The notes: generated by a model not told the origin, from the letters alone. 64,000 nt of DNA from Bedellia somnulentella (GCA_963576735.1 OY755171.1:13392001-13456000); one strand, 5' to 3'. Shown: positions 19,001 through 30,248, counted from the stretch's first letter. A program made the numbers and translations.

Positions 19001-19292
19001 TTTGTTCTGTGACGGTCAAATTGGGCTCCAGCCGCAGAATTTCGCGGTACATTGCTGCCCGATAACCTGTCCGTCCAGTTCTTGAACCCGAGGCCCTAAT
19101 ATAGGCCCGCATGGCATTTCTATTCATTTCGACCGTCCATGCCATGCGGCGCCTAGCTCCACCAGCGGCGGGCACCGACTGCTGGGACTGAGTTGCCCCA
19201 GTCCCAACCGATGCCAAGCCATCTGGTGGCTGAGGTGGTCGCGCAGACCGGCCAGGTGGTCGGGCCGGTCTGCGGCGGCTGGGGGACCGCAT
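16062..19292 (-). CDS. R4/Dong-like polyprotein: RT plus restriction-like endonuclease (copy 2)
   Basis: A 1,076-codon open frame. The N-terminal ~430 residues are Arg/Pro-rich with no zinc finger that I can see. The RT has PNWKSPGPDG (438-447), GWIDYRKAFDSVPH (motif A, Asp 572), FQGDCLSPVWF (motif B, ~634-644) and YMDD (676-679). The C-terminus has a C-X2-C-X8-H-X4-C knuckle (C883, C886, H895, C900) and a PD-(D/E)XK-type nuclease, with KPDIVVWD (Asp 970), FLVDVTIP (Asp 985) and KRRKY (1001-1005). The endonuclease nicks the target and the RT primes on it. Two defects: the first ~30 codons seen in copy 1 are missing, and an internal in-frame deletion at ~850 (GRGLF|GETEG) removes a segment that copy 1 retains. 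Probably inactive though open. Confidence 0.88.
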   Translation of the reverse strand: MRSPSRRRPARPPGRSARPPQPPDGLASVGTGATQSQQSVPAAGGARRRMAWTVEMNRNAMRAYIRASGSRTGRTGYRAAMYREILRLEPNLTVTEQNLADRVRYIQRSELFSTTELEQLRREAVPPLDEEPPLQVLPPVPEREVRREPIANLPDVGGAESDWGTVSLDLDLVRSALEETILEYRQVPLERRPRLPRVPLSIKVRDVVEAVNNMLPSFLECSMGLWDTDSILFGAAMTACQFVGVRMPPTRVGGSRQAGSTSPRTRTRPAWMRRIESRITRARVLIGKLTSFRSGNNRPRVVRFVREAFPGENVFDNSPEFACRLVERIDDLKQKIAAWGKRIRRYSERVKRYQQNRLFMSDQKKFYRTLERPDVVSTGQRPEKADVVAFWRGLWSLPVDHEEGRWFEAVEGACEPIAPMNPVNISEEDVVAAIRKAPNWKSPGPDGLHHYWLKGFTRCHATLARQFQSALESGTLPNFLTTGVTHLAPKSDATADPSQYRPITCLCTICKTLTSVLSSKITQHIVDNNVISGAQNGCRGGSHGSKELLLIDAVVGQLVKRNRRNFSAGWIDYRKAFDSVPHTWLMRVLELYKIDSAVRHFLGQCMGCWRTILSLDGQRMTDADDQIDIRRGIFQGDCLSPVWFCLALNPLSTLLENSGTGFQFRRGGPRLPHLLYMDDLKLYAPTADRLAELLTITNDFSGSVKMELGVDKCAVIHVEKGHVVHSDGVDVGTNHLRALSEAETYRYLGMSQTIGVKVADVKQGVCEEFYERLKSVLNSYLSGVNKIRAINSWVMTVLMYTFGVLRWTQSELDALDRRVRTTMTSHRMHHPRSSVMRLYIPRKCGGRGLFGETEGFVCAIQDQVIKTRNYRKYILKDGTTDVCRACGRPGESLRHVVSGCSALANTEYLHRHNQAAKILHQELALKYGLLQQRLPYYKNLPEPILENDRAKIYWDRSVITDRTILANKPDIVVWDRSQSRVFLVDVTIPHDEGLVKAETEKRRKYLDLAHEITDMWGVTSTEIIPIVLSANGLIPTSLATNLRRLDFCGVSVPAQMQKAVLLDTARIVRRFLNLSP

Positions 19293-19306
19293 GCTGCCAC
19301 GTCACG

Positions 19307-19323
19307 TATTATTATTATTATTA
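19307..19323. repeat. (TTA)n tract flanking R4-like copy 2
   Basis: TATTATTATTATTATTA immediately beyond the 5' truncation point of copy 2, matching the tract at its 3' end. This is consistent with insertion into a TAA/TTA microsatellite. Confidence 0.85.
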
Positions 19324-22300
19324 GATGGGCGGTAAACGCCACGGGTTTCCGTACTGAGCCATTCTCCTATATTTGCAGGTTGATAAATCTAACGAAGGCA
19401 GTCCATTTCTTAACATCAAATTATTCTGAAAATTATGACAACAGAGCTAATTTTTTCGAGCCATGTGTCAACAATAGTTTTTAATAAATGTCACAATGTA
19501 ATAATGTTAGTCAGTCCCATGAAAAACAATGAAAATTTTAACAATAAAGAGGCTTGTGAAGTTTTCATTTTCAGTAACTCTTCCGTCAACGAAGAAACAT
19601 AACACGATGATGGCTGTAAGAAGACAGTAAGACGTGTCGGTCGTGAAAAAATTCTTAGTCCTTTGGACCGAATGAGAAGCGAAATATACCGTACAAATTC
19701 AACAAAATTGTATCTCAGTTAGTTGAATCATAGCAGAATAAATAGTCAAACTTATTTGGAACCTCCAACGGTATCGGCTAAAAAATAGGACGATAATAAT
19801 CACGAAATAAACGCTAGTTGCAGCTCGAGTATGAATAGACCATTACTGCATGATTTATTTATACGTTGGGAGGTGCAAGAAGTTTCCGTCGAATCATTTA
19901 AATAAACGAACTCGCATCATTATGTCAGATCTAAGGATCGAACAAATTGCCAATTAGTGGCGTGTTGGCGCGGTGACCTCGACGGTGCTGCCACTCGAGC
20001 GCTGCGGGGAGAAATGGAAACCTTCAAAGGGTGTTATGCCCTTTATCCTACTAATCATACGTACTCATAGGCAATATCTTATAGTACTTTTAATGGATAT
20101 TCCCACCCCATCTCAACAACACGATCTAAGATTGCTTTTAGACACAGCTACCATTAATGCTTTAATTTTCTTGAAAGCAGTTTTAAAAGACTTTTCCATT
20201 CTAAAACTTTCACATGAAGGAAGCGACAAGGAACAAAGAATAGGATGGAGTTTATTCTTCAAAAAATATTTTGTTAAACTTACTGTTGTTGTTTTGTTTA
20301 CCATTCAATATTTGATTTTTCGTATAAAATATAATATAAAACTACAAAGTATATAATAATAACAAAATAAATAAATAAATAAATAGCTTTTTATTATTAA
20401 AAATAACTCAATCTTCACAACCATTTAAATTAGTCTCTAGCAGTTTTAAAACTAAATAAAATAGATTAATTCGGTCGGCAAGCTCCACTGCATCGTGTCG
20501 CGCATTGTCCTCCCACAGGGGGAGGGACGGCCAACGGCGCTCAGTATTCAGAGTATCGCAAATGTAACTTTCGGTTCTTTTCATGACTAAAGTATGTTGG
20601 CGGCAATCCATAATGGGATCGCCATTATTCTTGCCATTAATTCGCGTGGCCTCGCTTCCGTGCATTAGCGGGTAGCGGCTGCCTGCCAATCCCGGCAAGG
20701 GTCGCCATGTGAAGAGTTGCGGGCATCCATTACTAAACAAGACCAAAACTCTATTGTTTATATTTTTCATTTAAACCACCTAATACTTCCTACTTCTATT
20801 GTGATATTTTTCAAAATTGCTCTCCGTTTTGATTATGCTTTCCATATTGTAAAATGCAATTGCATTAATTAACTTTTACACTTAAATTTGCCAGGTGAAT
20901 CAAAACACAACTCAGATTTCCTAAAATTAATTAACACCGGACCGAGCGGCGTGCAGTAAATAAATCCTTCATTTTCCCGAGCAGATTGCATAAAAATAAT
21001 CAAATAAGTGCCATGGACATTACTCAGCGCAGCTCGGCAGGTGTGAAAAAGCGGGAGATATCTCGCGTCCCTGTTGCACGAACGAGCTCTTATCCCCTTT
21101 CCTGAAAGAAAAAGTCTCGAAAAACTAATTAGAAGTTGTAATTGAAATTTTGCGTGTTATATAATCGGATACTTGAGCCATGAGTAATGTATTAAATGCG
21201 CTGCGGGGAGATAGACGGCGACGGAGCCAATCCTACCCCGACGAACATCACAAGAAAAAGAAAAACTAGCTAGATTGCTTTTAATGTTTGATTATAATTA
21301 TTTCTAGGTGTCACACAGTACATGTTAATTAAATTCCTATATTAAATTTATACGCGATGTTTTGCTCGTTTATTATACTCACAATCTCTGCAGAAGCTTA
21401 TATTAAACGTTCCCAATCGTTCAACAATCAACACAGTTGTTCTATTTCCAAACCAAACATTCTTAATTAAAAACCACTCACCGACAACAGTACAAAAAAT
21501 CCAATAACAATGGCAACAATCAAGTAGCGATCTAACTGTATAAACATGAGCGTATAATGCCAATGTGCAATCAAAAGGGCAACAGGCGAGCTGCTCGAAG
21601 GCTGTGCTGTAGTTTGGGCGGGCGGGCCCCTACCACCCTCATCTATTTTTTTAAATACTGTTCTGTTTCTCTACTTCATTCGTTCAAAAGCTGTTTTCAC
21701 CAAGCTATTGACTAATATTACTACTTTTAATGAAGTTTTTTCATTAGAATGCTTTTCAATTTACGCTTTACAACATTTTATAGATACTTTCACGTCACAA
21801 GCTCTGTAAAAATAAACTTTTTTTTTGAAATGATAAATCCTATATTTAAAAGACATGACACAAAGTGGACGAGAATGATGAGGCATTTCGGTCAAGTTAG
21901 CAAAGAGGGGGATGAGAGTGTAGTAGCGAGGAAATGGAAAAAGCATTAACGGATATGTCAGTGCCGCATCAACAGAGAGTGGCTGCTTTCTAATGTTGAA
22001 TAAATACAAACCATCTACCCGGGGCCTCCCTCGCACGGCTCTTTCAATACAAATGGATCTACTGTTAACTTTATTTCAAGTGACATATACTCTCAATTCA
22101 TAGATATTTTATGCTAGAGCTTTGCGTTGAAATCTTACTAAAACGCTTATTATTATTTCAGAAAACGCACCTCAAAAGTTATGTTAAACATTTGATGTGC
22201 TGCAATATCTTTAAAGAAAATCAAATATACATACATATAAATATGGAAAGTGCTATTCTAAGCCGCCATTACAGAGATTTAAACAAACAATGAAATTTTA

Positions 22301-22970
22301 ATTGGAACATTTGGCACACATAATAATAAACAAATGAACAATATGGGTGCGTATTTAAATGAATTTATGTTTTCTGGGAAGACTTAACGGCGTGTGTAAA
22401 CTCAGTACTTGGGGCGTAGAATGAGCTTTTATTTTTATGACTTGTTAAAAATACGGCAAACGAGAAGTTAAAGTATAGTCGATGGTAGCCCAGGCTCGTC
22501 ATAAGTGGTCGAGACATCCCATTTCCCGTTTGTATGCGGGCTCCGATCTGAAATGTATTAGCTAAATCGACTCTAAGATTAGATGGATATTTTTAATGTT
22601 ACAAAAGCATCGCATCGCTCCATTAGCGATATGTGAGTATTCTTCCAGCGACAACGAAATATGACATCGCTTAACTTATGTCTATTTTTATCGCTATAAA
22701 TCTGGGGTATAATCTCTAAGGGTATTAATACATTTGTTTATTGTATTATATAATCTTATTTTATACCCTATCTCGTAATATTGTTTATAAGAAAAATGAA
22801 ATAATATCTGATTTCAGTTTTTAAAAATATATTATCTTATAGAACTAAATAAAACGCTGGTATATAATAAAATGCACGTATAAATAATAGAGTATTTTCA
22901 ATATTATTTATACAGTTAAGTCAAGAATTGCATATTGCTTGTCAAGTCTATAATATTATCTAGTTGTGTA
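19324..22970. other. Long non-coding stretch
   Basis: No gene recognised. Open frames of 127 codons (19973-20356, +) and 120 codons (20408-20770, -) show no domain or codon-usage signature that I can support. A GC-richer, repeat-free patch at about 20460-20760 (GGCAAGCTCCACTGCATCG, GGCCTCGCTTCCGTGCATTAG) and another at 20930-21260 resemble the islands at 25140 and 57000. A weak remnant with TGGACGAGAATGATGAGGCA at 21870-21960 may be LINE-derived. Confidence 0.4.
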
Positions 22971-23170
22971 GTGTCGTCTTAAAATAGCATTTGTTGTTGC
23001 GGATGCCTTAAGAGGTGACCGAGGGTTATTAAGGTTTTCATTAAAATTTGGCTGCAGACCTGATGGTGAACCATCCACTCTCTATTTTACCATCTCTTCC
23101 CCACTCAACTTCAAGCAACTCAATGAAAGCGGCTGAGGATATTCTAATTCTAAGGATTATAGTTTACTGA
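22971..23170 (+). repeat. Family A repeat, degenerate
   Basis: TGTGTAGTGTCGTCTTAAAATAG start, an AAGAGGTGACCGAGGGTTAT segment, CTGATGGTGAACCATC, CATCTCTTCCCCACTCAACTTC and AAAGCGGCTGAGGATATTCT. The order matches family A. The 3' hairpin and tail are decayed. Confidence 0.65.
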
Positions 23171-23307
23171 AATTATGGTTGAATACAGATCACTAGACGA
23201 CCTCCAGTTATGTTATAATTTGTCTAGGACGCTAGCTTATTGATTTTGTATGTTGTGTGATGAATATCGATATCACTAGAATACAAGAATGACATGACTA
23301 TAAGAGT

Positions 23308-23350
23308 GCCAACCCTTTGGAGATTCGCGGCGTGAACTTTTAGTTTCAGT
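23308..23350 (+). repeat. Family B SINE tail fragment
   Basis: GTGCCAACCCTTTGGAGATTC followed by GCGGCGTGAACTTTTAG. This is the 3' hairpin and CGTGAAC box of family B; only ~40 bp remain. Confidence 0.55.
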
Positions 23351-23534
23351 TGAGAATATAAAAGTATGTTTCATTGTATGTGTTTATGCATATTAGATTT
23401 ATCGTCAGCGTCCGGCTAGTAGGAGTATCTCAAACCAAGAAATATATTTATATATTTTCTTTGGCTAACTAGATAGCTATGCCACTATGACCGTAAATGT
23501 AGATTTATTTATTAAATAATATTTAAATTAAGTT

Positions 23535-23712
23535 TACTATATACATATACATAAAACTATAAATCCCAAAAAAGGGGAGCCAGAGCTTCAGAATTATTGT
23601 TGTTTGTCCTTTTTGGAAGTTCAGTGGGTCAGATGCCCAATACCTTTAGTCATCTCTCACTAGTAACCATAGGAAGAAATGGGGTAGTGGTATTCTAAGA
23701 ATCACAATCACG
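23535..23712 (-). repeat. Family A repeat, degenerate
   Basis: Inverted: ACATAAAACTATAAATCCC, AAAGGGGAGCCAGAGCTTC, TTTTTGGAAGTTCAGTGGG, GAAGAAATGGGGTAGTGG, TATTCTAAGAATC. The landmarks are in family A order, with an internal deletion in the middle. Confidence 0.65.
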
Positions 23713-24384
23713 GCATTACGTAGTTTATTAATTTAACATTTAATATATATTTATAAATAGATGTTTTTGTTAGTAATCGAGTTTAGTACAAACGACAATC
23801 CAAAACACATTGTAGTACAGATTGCCAGCGAGCGTCCCGTCGTCATTTAATTAAAAAACTTTAACAATAGCATCCGGGTTTACAATTTTAATTAAGTGCA
23901 TAATGCCGGTATCTGGTGTAATTACACGAAGGCTGTATAGGTGGTGCGGCGCTTGGTGGAATTTTAACACGGGGGCGGTGCAGGGCTGCGACAAACTTGC
24001 GTTATTAAGCCACTAGTTTCACGCCTACCTTGGCCACCCTGCCTTGCTGTCTAATACACATTCTTTAGCCGTTACATCTTATATTGTATTCAGTGAAGCA
24101 GCTTTGTAGTTTAGGGTGAGAATATGACTACCGCTTCTTGTTCGTCGTGCGCTTAGCCAGTCTACAGTTTTGGTATCGGAGCGGTTTAGTGGTTGTTGCG
24201 TGATGTGGCTGAGAACGAAATAATAGTTTTTCTACCTTTTCCCATCTTCACTTAACTGAATTGTTTATATCAAAGCTCTTCCTACCTTTTCTGATATTAT
24301 TGCCGTGACTATAGTTAGGTTTAACAACTTTCAGGTTAAAAAAGTTTCTTTTTATCTTGAAAACTTGTATTGTATTTTAATAAG
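23713..24384. other. Non-coding, GC-richer patch at 23820-24060
   Basis: No gene. The part near 23820-24060 (GCGAGCGTCCCGTCGTCATTT, GGTGCGGCGCTTGGTGG) is GC-richer than its surroundings and contains ATTTAATTAAAA and TTTTAATTAAG. It has no repeat match in the window. Confidence 0.35.
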
Positions 24385-24478
24385 CATAAGCATAAGCATA
24401 AACGTTCACGCCGAATATCCCCGAAGGGGTTGGCAGAGGTACTAATACTTCTGAACATCACGTGACTTTGTCACCTGT
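24385..24478 (-). repeat. Family B SINE 3'-end fragment with GCATAA tail
   Basis: Inverted tail: (AGCATA)n, then AACGTTCACGCCG, CCCCGAAGGGGTTGGCAGAGG and GTACTAATACTTCTGAAC. The AGCATA-type hexamer repeat takes the place of the usual TTATG tail, showing that the simple tail differs from copy to copy. Confidence 0.75.
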
Positions 24479-27475
24479 ATGTATTTGTATTTTAATGTTT
24501 TAGATTTAGGAGTTCAAGCAGGACAATTCAGACGATCATGCAGTTTTTGTCGTAAAACTTTATGTACGCAAGCGCATAATAATCGTTACAAATTTTATGA
24601 CGGCGTAAATATCCTTTATTTTAAACGAAATATCCATTACAAATTAATAATATCATAAATGTGGTGGGTGATCCAGTACCGACAAACTGAGCACAAAGGC
24701 GTAATATAAAACGTGTATAAGAAGTAAGAAAAGAAAGCAATCGGTTATGGCACAGAATATAGTCTCATATTTTATGTCATTGTTCTGCATATATTTATGT
24801 ACACTCTTTATTCGACTTTATTTGTTGTAAGACCGCCCAAAACAGTCTTTTATTTCTAGAAATTTGTCAATTCAAGAAATTCTTAGAAACATAAATAACA
24901 AGTACACTAACTTAAAAAACTGTTAAGATGCATTAGGAGCAATTTGAATTATAATATTAAGCTTGATCTAAAAAAACAATGCCAATAATACTAAACCGCA
25001 TCCTAAATTGTAGCTACCAATAGTTTGAGTAAATAACTGAATAATCGTAGTTTTGGAATAGCAAGCAAGTGTTAGAAACCCGACCTTATTTTTCATAAGA
25101 GAATACCAGACGTATATTACGGTACCATAGTCCCTAGTCGCAATCAATGACAGCTGTAGTGTGTCAGGCAGTACGTCATTATTAGTACAGCGCTGGCGGT
25201 CGGTCCAGCGGCGGCGGCGGCGGTGCGAAGTACTTGGTTTAATCCAGTCTCGAGTCAAGTCGCTGAATTAAATTGGCTCCGCTTCGCGGCAACTCGGCAG
25301 AATTGCACTTCTTATAGCCTCCGGTAATCACCGGCACCGTATAAATGTTCCATTAAAACTGGTGTCAATTACATTAATTCCTTATATGTATATCGTTAAA
25401 GTATAAAATGTAACGCTGCTTTCTGTAATTAACTGTCATGTGCATAACGTTTTCAGTGTAAACGGCCCTATAGAATGTCAACCGAAGCCATAAGAAACAA
25501 TTTGTTTATAAGAAATACTTTTTATTGGCCGTTTCCTATGATAAGAAACCCATTGACTTCGTTCTAGTGACCATTACTCCGTATACAAATTAACATACAT
25601 TCTTGACACAGAGTCTGTGCCATAATAGGATGGTATAAGAAGAATTATAGCTGGATTGTATTAAAACCGTCTTTACTGTGGTTACATTGGAATTTAATCA
25701 ACCCATATAAAGAGTAAGTACTTTTTGCCCACGTGATAAATAGGAAGCCCGTTTTTGTTCTACAAAGAATCCATGAACACAATTCAGCTATGCACGTCTT
25801 TTTATACAATACTAATGACTACCCCAGCTTTAAAAGCATAGTGTTATTTAAATATCTGAAGATGGTTGATATCTTAAATGGTTGCTTAAGTTTGCAGGTT
25901 CATGATAGCGAAATATTTATTTAAATCGGTTTAGCTGCGTGGTTTTGGAGCCAATTTGTTACAGACAAACAATACGCTAACAAATTTTAACTCTTCATAA
26001 TAAATATATATTTGCCGCTAGTATGTTATCTTATAAAACTCGAATCAACTCAAATAAAACGAAATCGTAACATCCACCTTCACCGTAACATAAACTACTA
26101 GTCCAGTAATTGCAACAGAACAAGTACCTATAGTATCCAGTAAACGTTTAATTTGCGCAGGTAGTGTAGCAACAATTTTCGGGATAATGTCATTGTGCAC
26201 GGCCAACAGAAGTTCATTAAGTAAAACATGAATCTTGATGAAAATTACTTAATGGTGAGTTGTAGGTCCCGCCCGCCTCCCGCGCTCGAGTGCTGAAACG
26301 TGCCCAGTAATAAGCAAGCAGCTATTCATTAGTGTTTCAAGAAAAAGTTATTAGTGCCGCAAAGTCGTGTCGAGAGTATGCGCATGCACATGCATTTTTT
26401 TTAACGTAATTTGTTTTGAAAGGCATGACATTTTTGTGATTTTTAAAAAGAGATTTTAATTCTTGGGCATTATGCCTATTGAGATTGTGATAGCATTTTC
26501 TAGTTGTTGTTAAGATCGGGTTTGATTTTATGTAATCCTATTTGGTAAAATATTTCAGTTCTGTTTTAATTAATATAAGGGCAGGCAGGTCACTCTTGAA
26601 TAAGTCGTTTATGGAAATCCCTGGCATATTGTCATTTGCAATTTGTTAGATTGTTTTAATGTGACATAGTCTGTAAATCAAACATTTATTACATATTATA
26701 TTCTTATTTGATTAAAAGTTTATTGACCTATACCATACATCGCAGATAAATGTCATTTTACAAATGTTAACACATTACTAAAAGGTTTGTATAAAGTACA
26801 AAAGTCCTTCAGATATGCCATTACAGGATTGAATGTAATTAAACTTTAAAAGGTCTAATTAAATTCATAAGTGTCGCGAAAACAGCAATCTATTAAAATT
26901 TTGCTGGTATAATTTTATTGTCCATTACCATGCTCCTAATTAATACCAACTGTTTATCTTAATAAAAAAACAAACAAAAATACTCAACAAAGTATAAAAT
27001 AATGATTAAACTTAATGTAATTTGTTCCCCAAAAAATGTAATTAAAAAGTAACTTAAAACCTTGTATTCTATCAGATCCCATTAAATTCGGCTAAAGGTT
27101 TCACTTGATTATGAAAACGAGCGCACCTCCTGTGGAGGCTCGACGGTGTTAATTGGGCCCCCGTAGACAATACTAATAAGGCTGGTGCCTATCTGTCTAA
27201 TTAAATGCGAAACTTGAGAGAAGCACCCTTACCCTGGTAGCCGCTCAGGGTTGCCACGCGGACGTATTGCGCGTACCTTTGTAGAATATACCTATATAAA
27301 TATTCTTCAAAGTACTTTCTTTTTAATGGGTGGGACCATTAATCCCATTTGGGTAGGCTATCGATTGCTACTTTGCACTAACCTGACAAATCTCTCTTGC
27401 GTCTCTCACATTCACTGTCTTGACATACATAATCTTTTATCCTTCTAACTTCGGTCTCCCTTTTCTCACGCACGA
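24479..27475. other. Long non-coding stretch with three GC-rich islands
   Basis: No gene recognised. GC-rich, repeat-free islands lie near 25140-25330 (with a CGG run at ~25208-25222 and AAATTGGCTCCGCTTCGCGG), 26255-26380 (GGTCCCGCCCGCCTCCCGCG) and 27105-27260 (CTGTGGAGGCTCGACGG). TAATTA/TTAATT words are next to each. Such patches in otherwise AT-rich insect DNA are candidate enhancers, but I have no direct evidence. Confidence 0.35.
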
Positions 27476-27856
27476 AGGGTTCCGTACTAATATCTATAAT
27501 AGAAAGTTACGTTTTTGTATGTGAGCCGCCCTTTGATATTTACTTTACTGTTATTTAATTCTTTGTTTTGAAAGATTACAAACAAGTAAATATTATGTGA
27601 AAAATTTAAGCGTCTACTTATTAACGATTTAATATTGAGCAATCAAATACGAAAAAAACACGTTTATGCATGGGAACCCCCCTTAATGTTCTTTTTTTTT
27701 CTTTTTAGTATTTGTTGTTATAGCGGCAATAGAAATACATCATTTGCTAAAATTTCAGATTTCTAGCTATCACGGTTTATGAGATACAGCCTGGAGACAG
27801 ACAGACAGCGAAGTCTTAGTAATAGGGTCCCGTTTTACCTTTTGGTACGGAACCCT
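27476..27856. mobile_element. MITE with AGGGTTCCGTAC terminal inverted repeats
   Basis: Perfect 12-bp inverted termini AGGGTTCCGTAC (27476-27487) and GTACGGAACCCT (27845-27856) bound a 381-bp non-coding element. It contains the stretches CTATCACGGTTTATGAGATACAG, a short GACAGACAGACAG run and AATAGGGTCCCGTTTTACC. The same arrangement is very common in lepidopteran genomes. It has no transposase and is presumably mobilised by a larger relative that I cannot name. No unambiguous target duplication is visible. Confidence 0.8.
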
Positions 27857-28312
27857 AAACACGTTTTCATGCTGGACTCCAAACTTCTTCAACTTTTTAT
27901 ATTCTGTTATAAAGCCAAATAAATGGAATACTATAATTATGTCAAAAACTGTCCAATTATCAAAGCAACGTCAAATCACTTATTAGAAGGAACAAAGTCT
28001 ACATTGGTCTACATAGACATTTTAAAATTTGTTGGCCTCTTTTCGAAGTCTTCTTAATATTGCTATAATACCAGCCAAACGTGTTGAAGTATCTCTTCTT
28101 GCTGCAAGCACCCCATTTAATTAGCTGCATGATACGTCTAGTTACTAGTTTAATTAACAAACTCAATTAACAACAATCGATTTAACTAATCCACCCTTTT
28201 TAGTTTTAGATTACAAAGGAACGCATAGCATTGTCTCGTATTTTCATAAATTAAATATACTTCTTGAAAAACACTGGATTTGTTATATGATGGTATATTT
28301 ACTGTTGTTGCA
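27857..28312. other. Non-coding, nothing recognised
   Basis: AT-rich sequence with no gene or repeat recognised. Confidence 0.45.
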
Positions 28313-28530
28313 GTGTAGTGTCGGATTAGAATAGCAACAACACCTTTATTTGTGTAGGTACAGTAAGAGGCGACTTATGGATTTTTAAGTTATTGTTGGG
28401 CGTGATGTGATTGGACATGGACATTGGACACCCATCACTAACTGCCCTTTATTTAAAATTGTTTCTATCATCGACTTTCAAAAATGGTTGGATTTCTAAT
28501 TTTGGATCTCTGCCTTTTTTATGTTTTCGG
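28313..28530 (+). repeat. Family A repeat, degenerate
   Basis: TGTAGTGTCGGATTAGAATAG start, GTAAGAGGCGACTTATGG, CACCCATCACTAACTGCC, ATCGACTTTCAAAAATGG, and a decayed end. Clearly older than the copies at 2095 and 41816. Confidence 0.65.
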
Positions 28531-28829
28531 CTCTAATTAAAGACGACTGCCGATATTTATAAAGGTAAAGGATACACCAAATTGGAATACCTATGTAAAA
28601 CTAATAAATTATAGGTTGAAGAATGTAACCGATACTACTTAGTTTCTTGCTACAAAAACTGCCCCCATAGTGTAGTGGTAGATTAAGGTATAAAAATAAA
28701 AAAAATATCACTTAAGCATATTTTTTACTCTTTACCATTACTTTACTTTGGCCAAAAGAAGCAGCGGAATTCATTCTTAAATCAACTGATTTCGTAAAAC
28801 TGGTACTCAGACAGCACGGCCGGCCTCTG
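28531..28829. other. Non-coding; possible SINE head at 28655-28690
   Basis: Mostly AT-rich. CCCCCATAGTGTAGTGGTAG near 28662 resembles a tRNA A-box region (TAGTGTAGTGG), but no B box follows at the right distance, so the assignment is weak. Confidence 0.3.
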
Positions 28830-29215
28830 GCTACCTATTCATAAGATAATAACTGAGAAGTTATATTAAAGTGGTTCATCTCAGAACGTATATTTCCACT
28901 GACTGCCACATGCATCTAGCCTGTTTAGGGCGATATGGCTATAGTCCACCACCCTAGCCAAGTGCGGGGTGCCCTAGCAAACTAATGACTACTACCGTAA
29001 TAGCTACCAGAACCAATAGCTTATCGTGCCCTCCGGAGCACATAATCATCTTAATTTTTGGATAATCAGGCAACTCAAGCCTGCAATGTCTTTCTAACCT
29101 GGGTCATTACTTACAAATTAAATTGTTGAGTCCCTTGGCATCAAACCCAAAACCTCTAAATTTGAAGCCGAGCACTTTACTCTTAGACCACGAAGACACA
29201 GCTATAGTGGTAAAT
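28830..29215 (-). repeat. Second tRNA-derived SINE family
   Basis: On the minus strand the head has an A-box region TGGTCTAAGAGTAAAGTGC and, ~35 bp on, a B-box region GGTTTTGGGTTTGATGCC. A ~300-bp body follows (AGGCTTGAGTTGCCTGATT, CTCCGGAGGGCACGATAAG), distinct from family B. The 3' end near 28830 carries CTGGCTACC-like words but no clear tail. It is GC-richer than its surroundings. Only this copy is seen in the window. Confidence 0.6.
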
Positions 29216-29794
29216 AAATAATTTATATTTAAAAAACAAAGAACCATCATATACTGAATTTTCAGTACGTGGTATGTTATGATTTTAATAGGGAAAGTAG
29301 GGCATCGAAAAGCAGCACACCCTATTTAATTAACTGTACTAATTTTATTGTTTAAACATGGGCCTCAAAATTCGTTATGGATTGAATCTGTTTCTGCAAT
29401 AGTTTGCCTTTAAATTTTAATTAACTTACATCTTGTTAATTATTCTCAAAGAATCATAACATAACATGTCATTTATCATGTTTTAATTAGTCATGTTTTA
29501 AATCTTAATTTTAAATACATGGTTCGGTCCAGAGCGTTGTGTAAACATACAAATTATTTGGCTAATTCTTAAATAATAACCGAATTATAGTACCGATTTG
29601 GATTGATTTCTTTAATCAATTAATAGCATTGTAAAACAATTTATATATGTAATAGGAATATTGACCGATTTGGCATTGAGTATAATTCAATTCAATTTTG
29701 TTTTGGTAGCCTACGTACCGTGATATTATAGTGAATTCTAGTGATAAGAAAGCACATACATGTAAGGTCATGAATGAATTAAATATGTATTTAC
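29216..29794. other. Non-coding, nothing recognised
   Basis: AT-rich with several TTAATTA-type words and no open frame or repeat match. Confidence 0.45.
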
Positions 29795-30178
29795 ACTCAA
29801 CTTAACTCAAACATTCACCCCGAATATCCCCGAATACGTTGGTAGAGGTACTAATACTTCTAAACATGTCGTGACATTATCACCTAGAGATAAGAGCACC
29901 CACGTTGGCTTGGACAGTGTACTAACGTGATAGGGGGCAGGCTTATCGCCATTTTGTACGAATACTCGTACATTGTCCCATAGTCATGTACAAATCAGCC
30001 ATGTGGGTTACCTCACGATGTTTTCCCTCACCGTTAACAACAATATTAAATTAACCGCGCATATGTCTTTAGTAAACACAAATTGGTGTAGGCCACTACC
30101 TGGGATTTGAACCTTCATCGTCTGTACGATAAGCGGTGTTGTACCCAGTGAGCTAGCTATCACGGTTGCTAACATCGA
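29795..30178 (-). repeat. Family B: tRNA-derived SINE, near full length
   Basis: The minus strand starts with the tRNA-like head (GATAGCTAGCTCACTGGG, a duplicated GCTA in the A-box region, then GACGATGAAGGTTCAAATCCC as B box). It continues through AACATCGTGAGGTAACCC and GTACACTGTCCAAGCC, and ends CCAACGTATTCGGGG-GGGTGAATG, GTTTGAG. It has drifted more than the copy at 3044. Confidence 0.8.
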
Positions 30179-30248
30179 TTTCAATACCATTCATGACAAT
30201 ACCTCTAACGATGCACCAATAGAAATGTTAACCTTTAACTATGGACGC

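Larger units (their letters stand above)
15958..19303 (-). mobile_element. R4/Dong-like non-LTR retrotransposon, copy 2 (5'-truncated)
   Basis: It has a complete 3' end on the minus strand (stop at 16062, ~100-bp 3' UTR with a 12-bp stem-loop, then AATAATAATAATAA). The 5' side matches copy 1 only up to about 19303, where it meets a second TTA tract (19307-19323). It is therefore a 5'-truncated insertion in a TAA microsatellite. It lies head-to-tail with copy 1 on the same strand. Confidence 0.9.

Noticed and set aside
20408..20770. 120-codon minus-strand frame in a GC-richer patch
   Set aside because: No recognisable domain; better seen as a non-coding GC-rich island. RNA-seq would decide.
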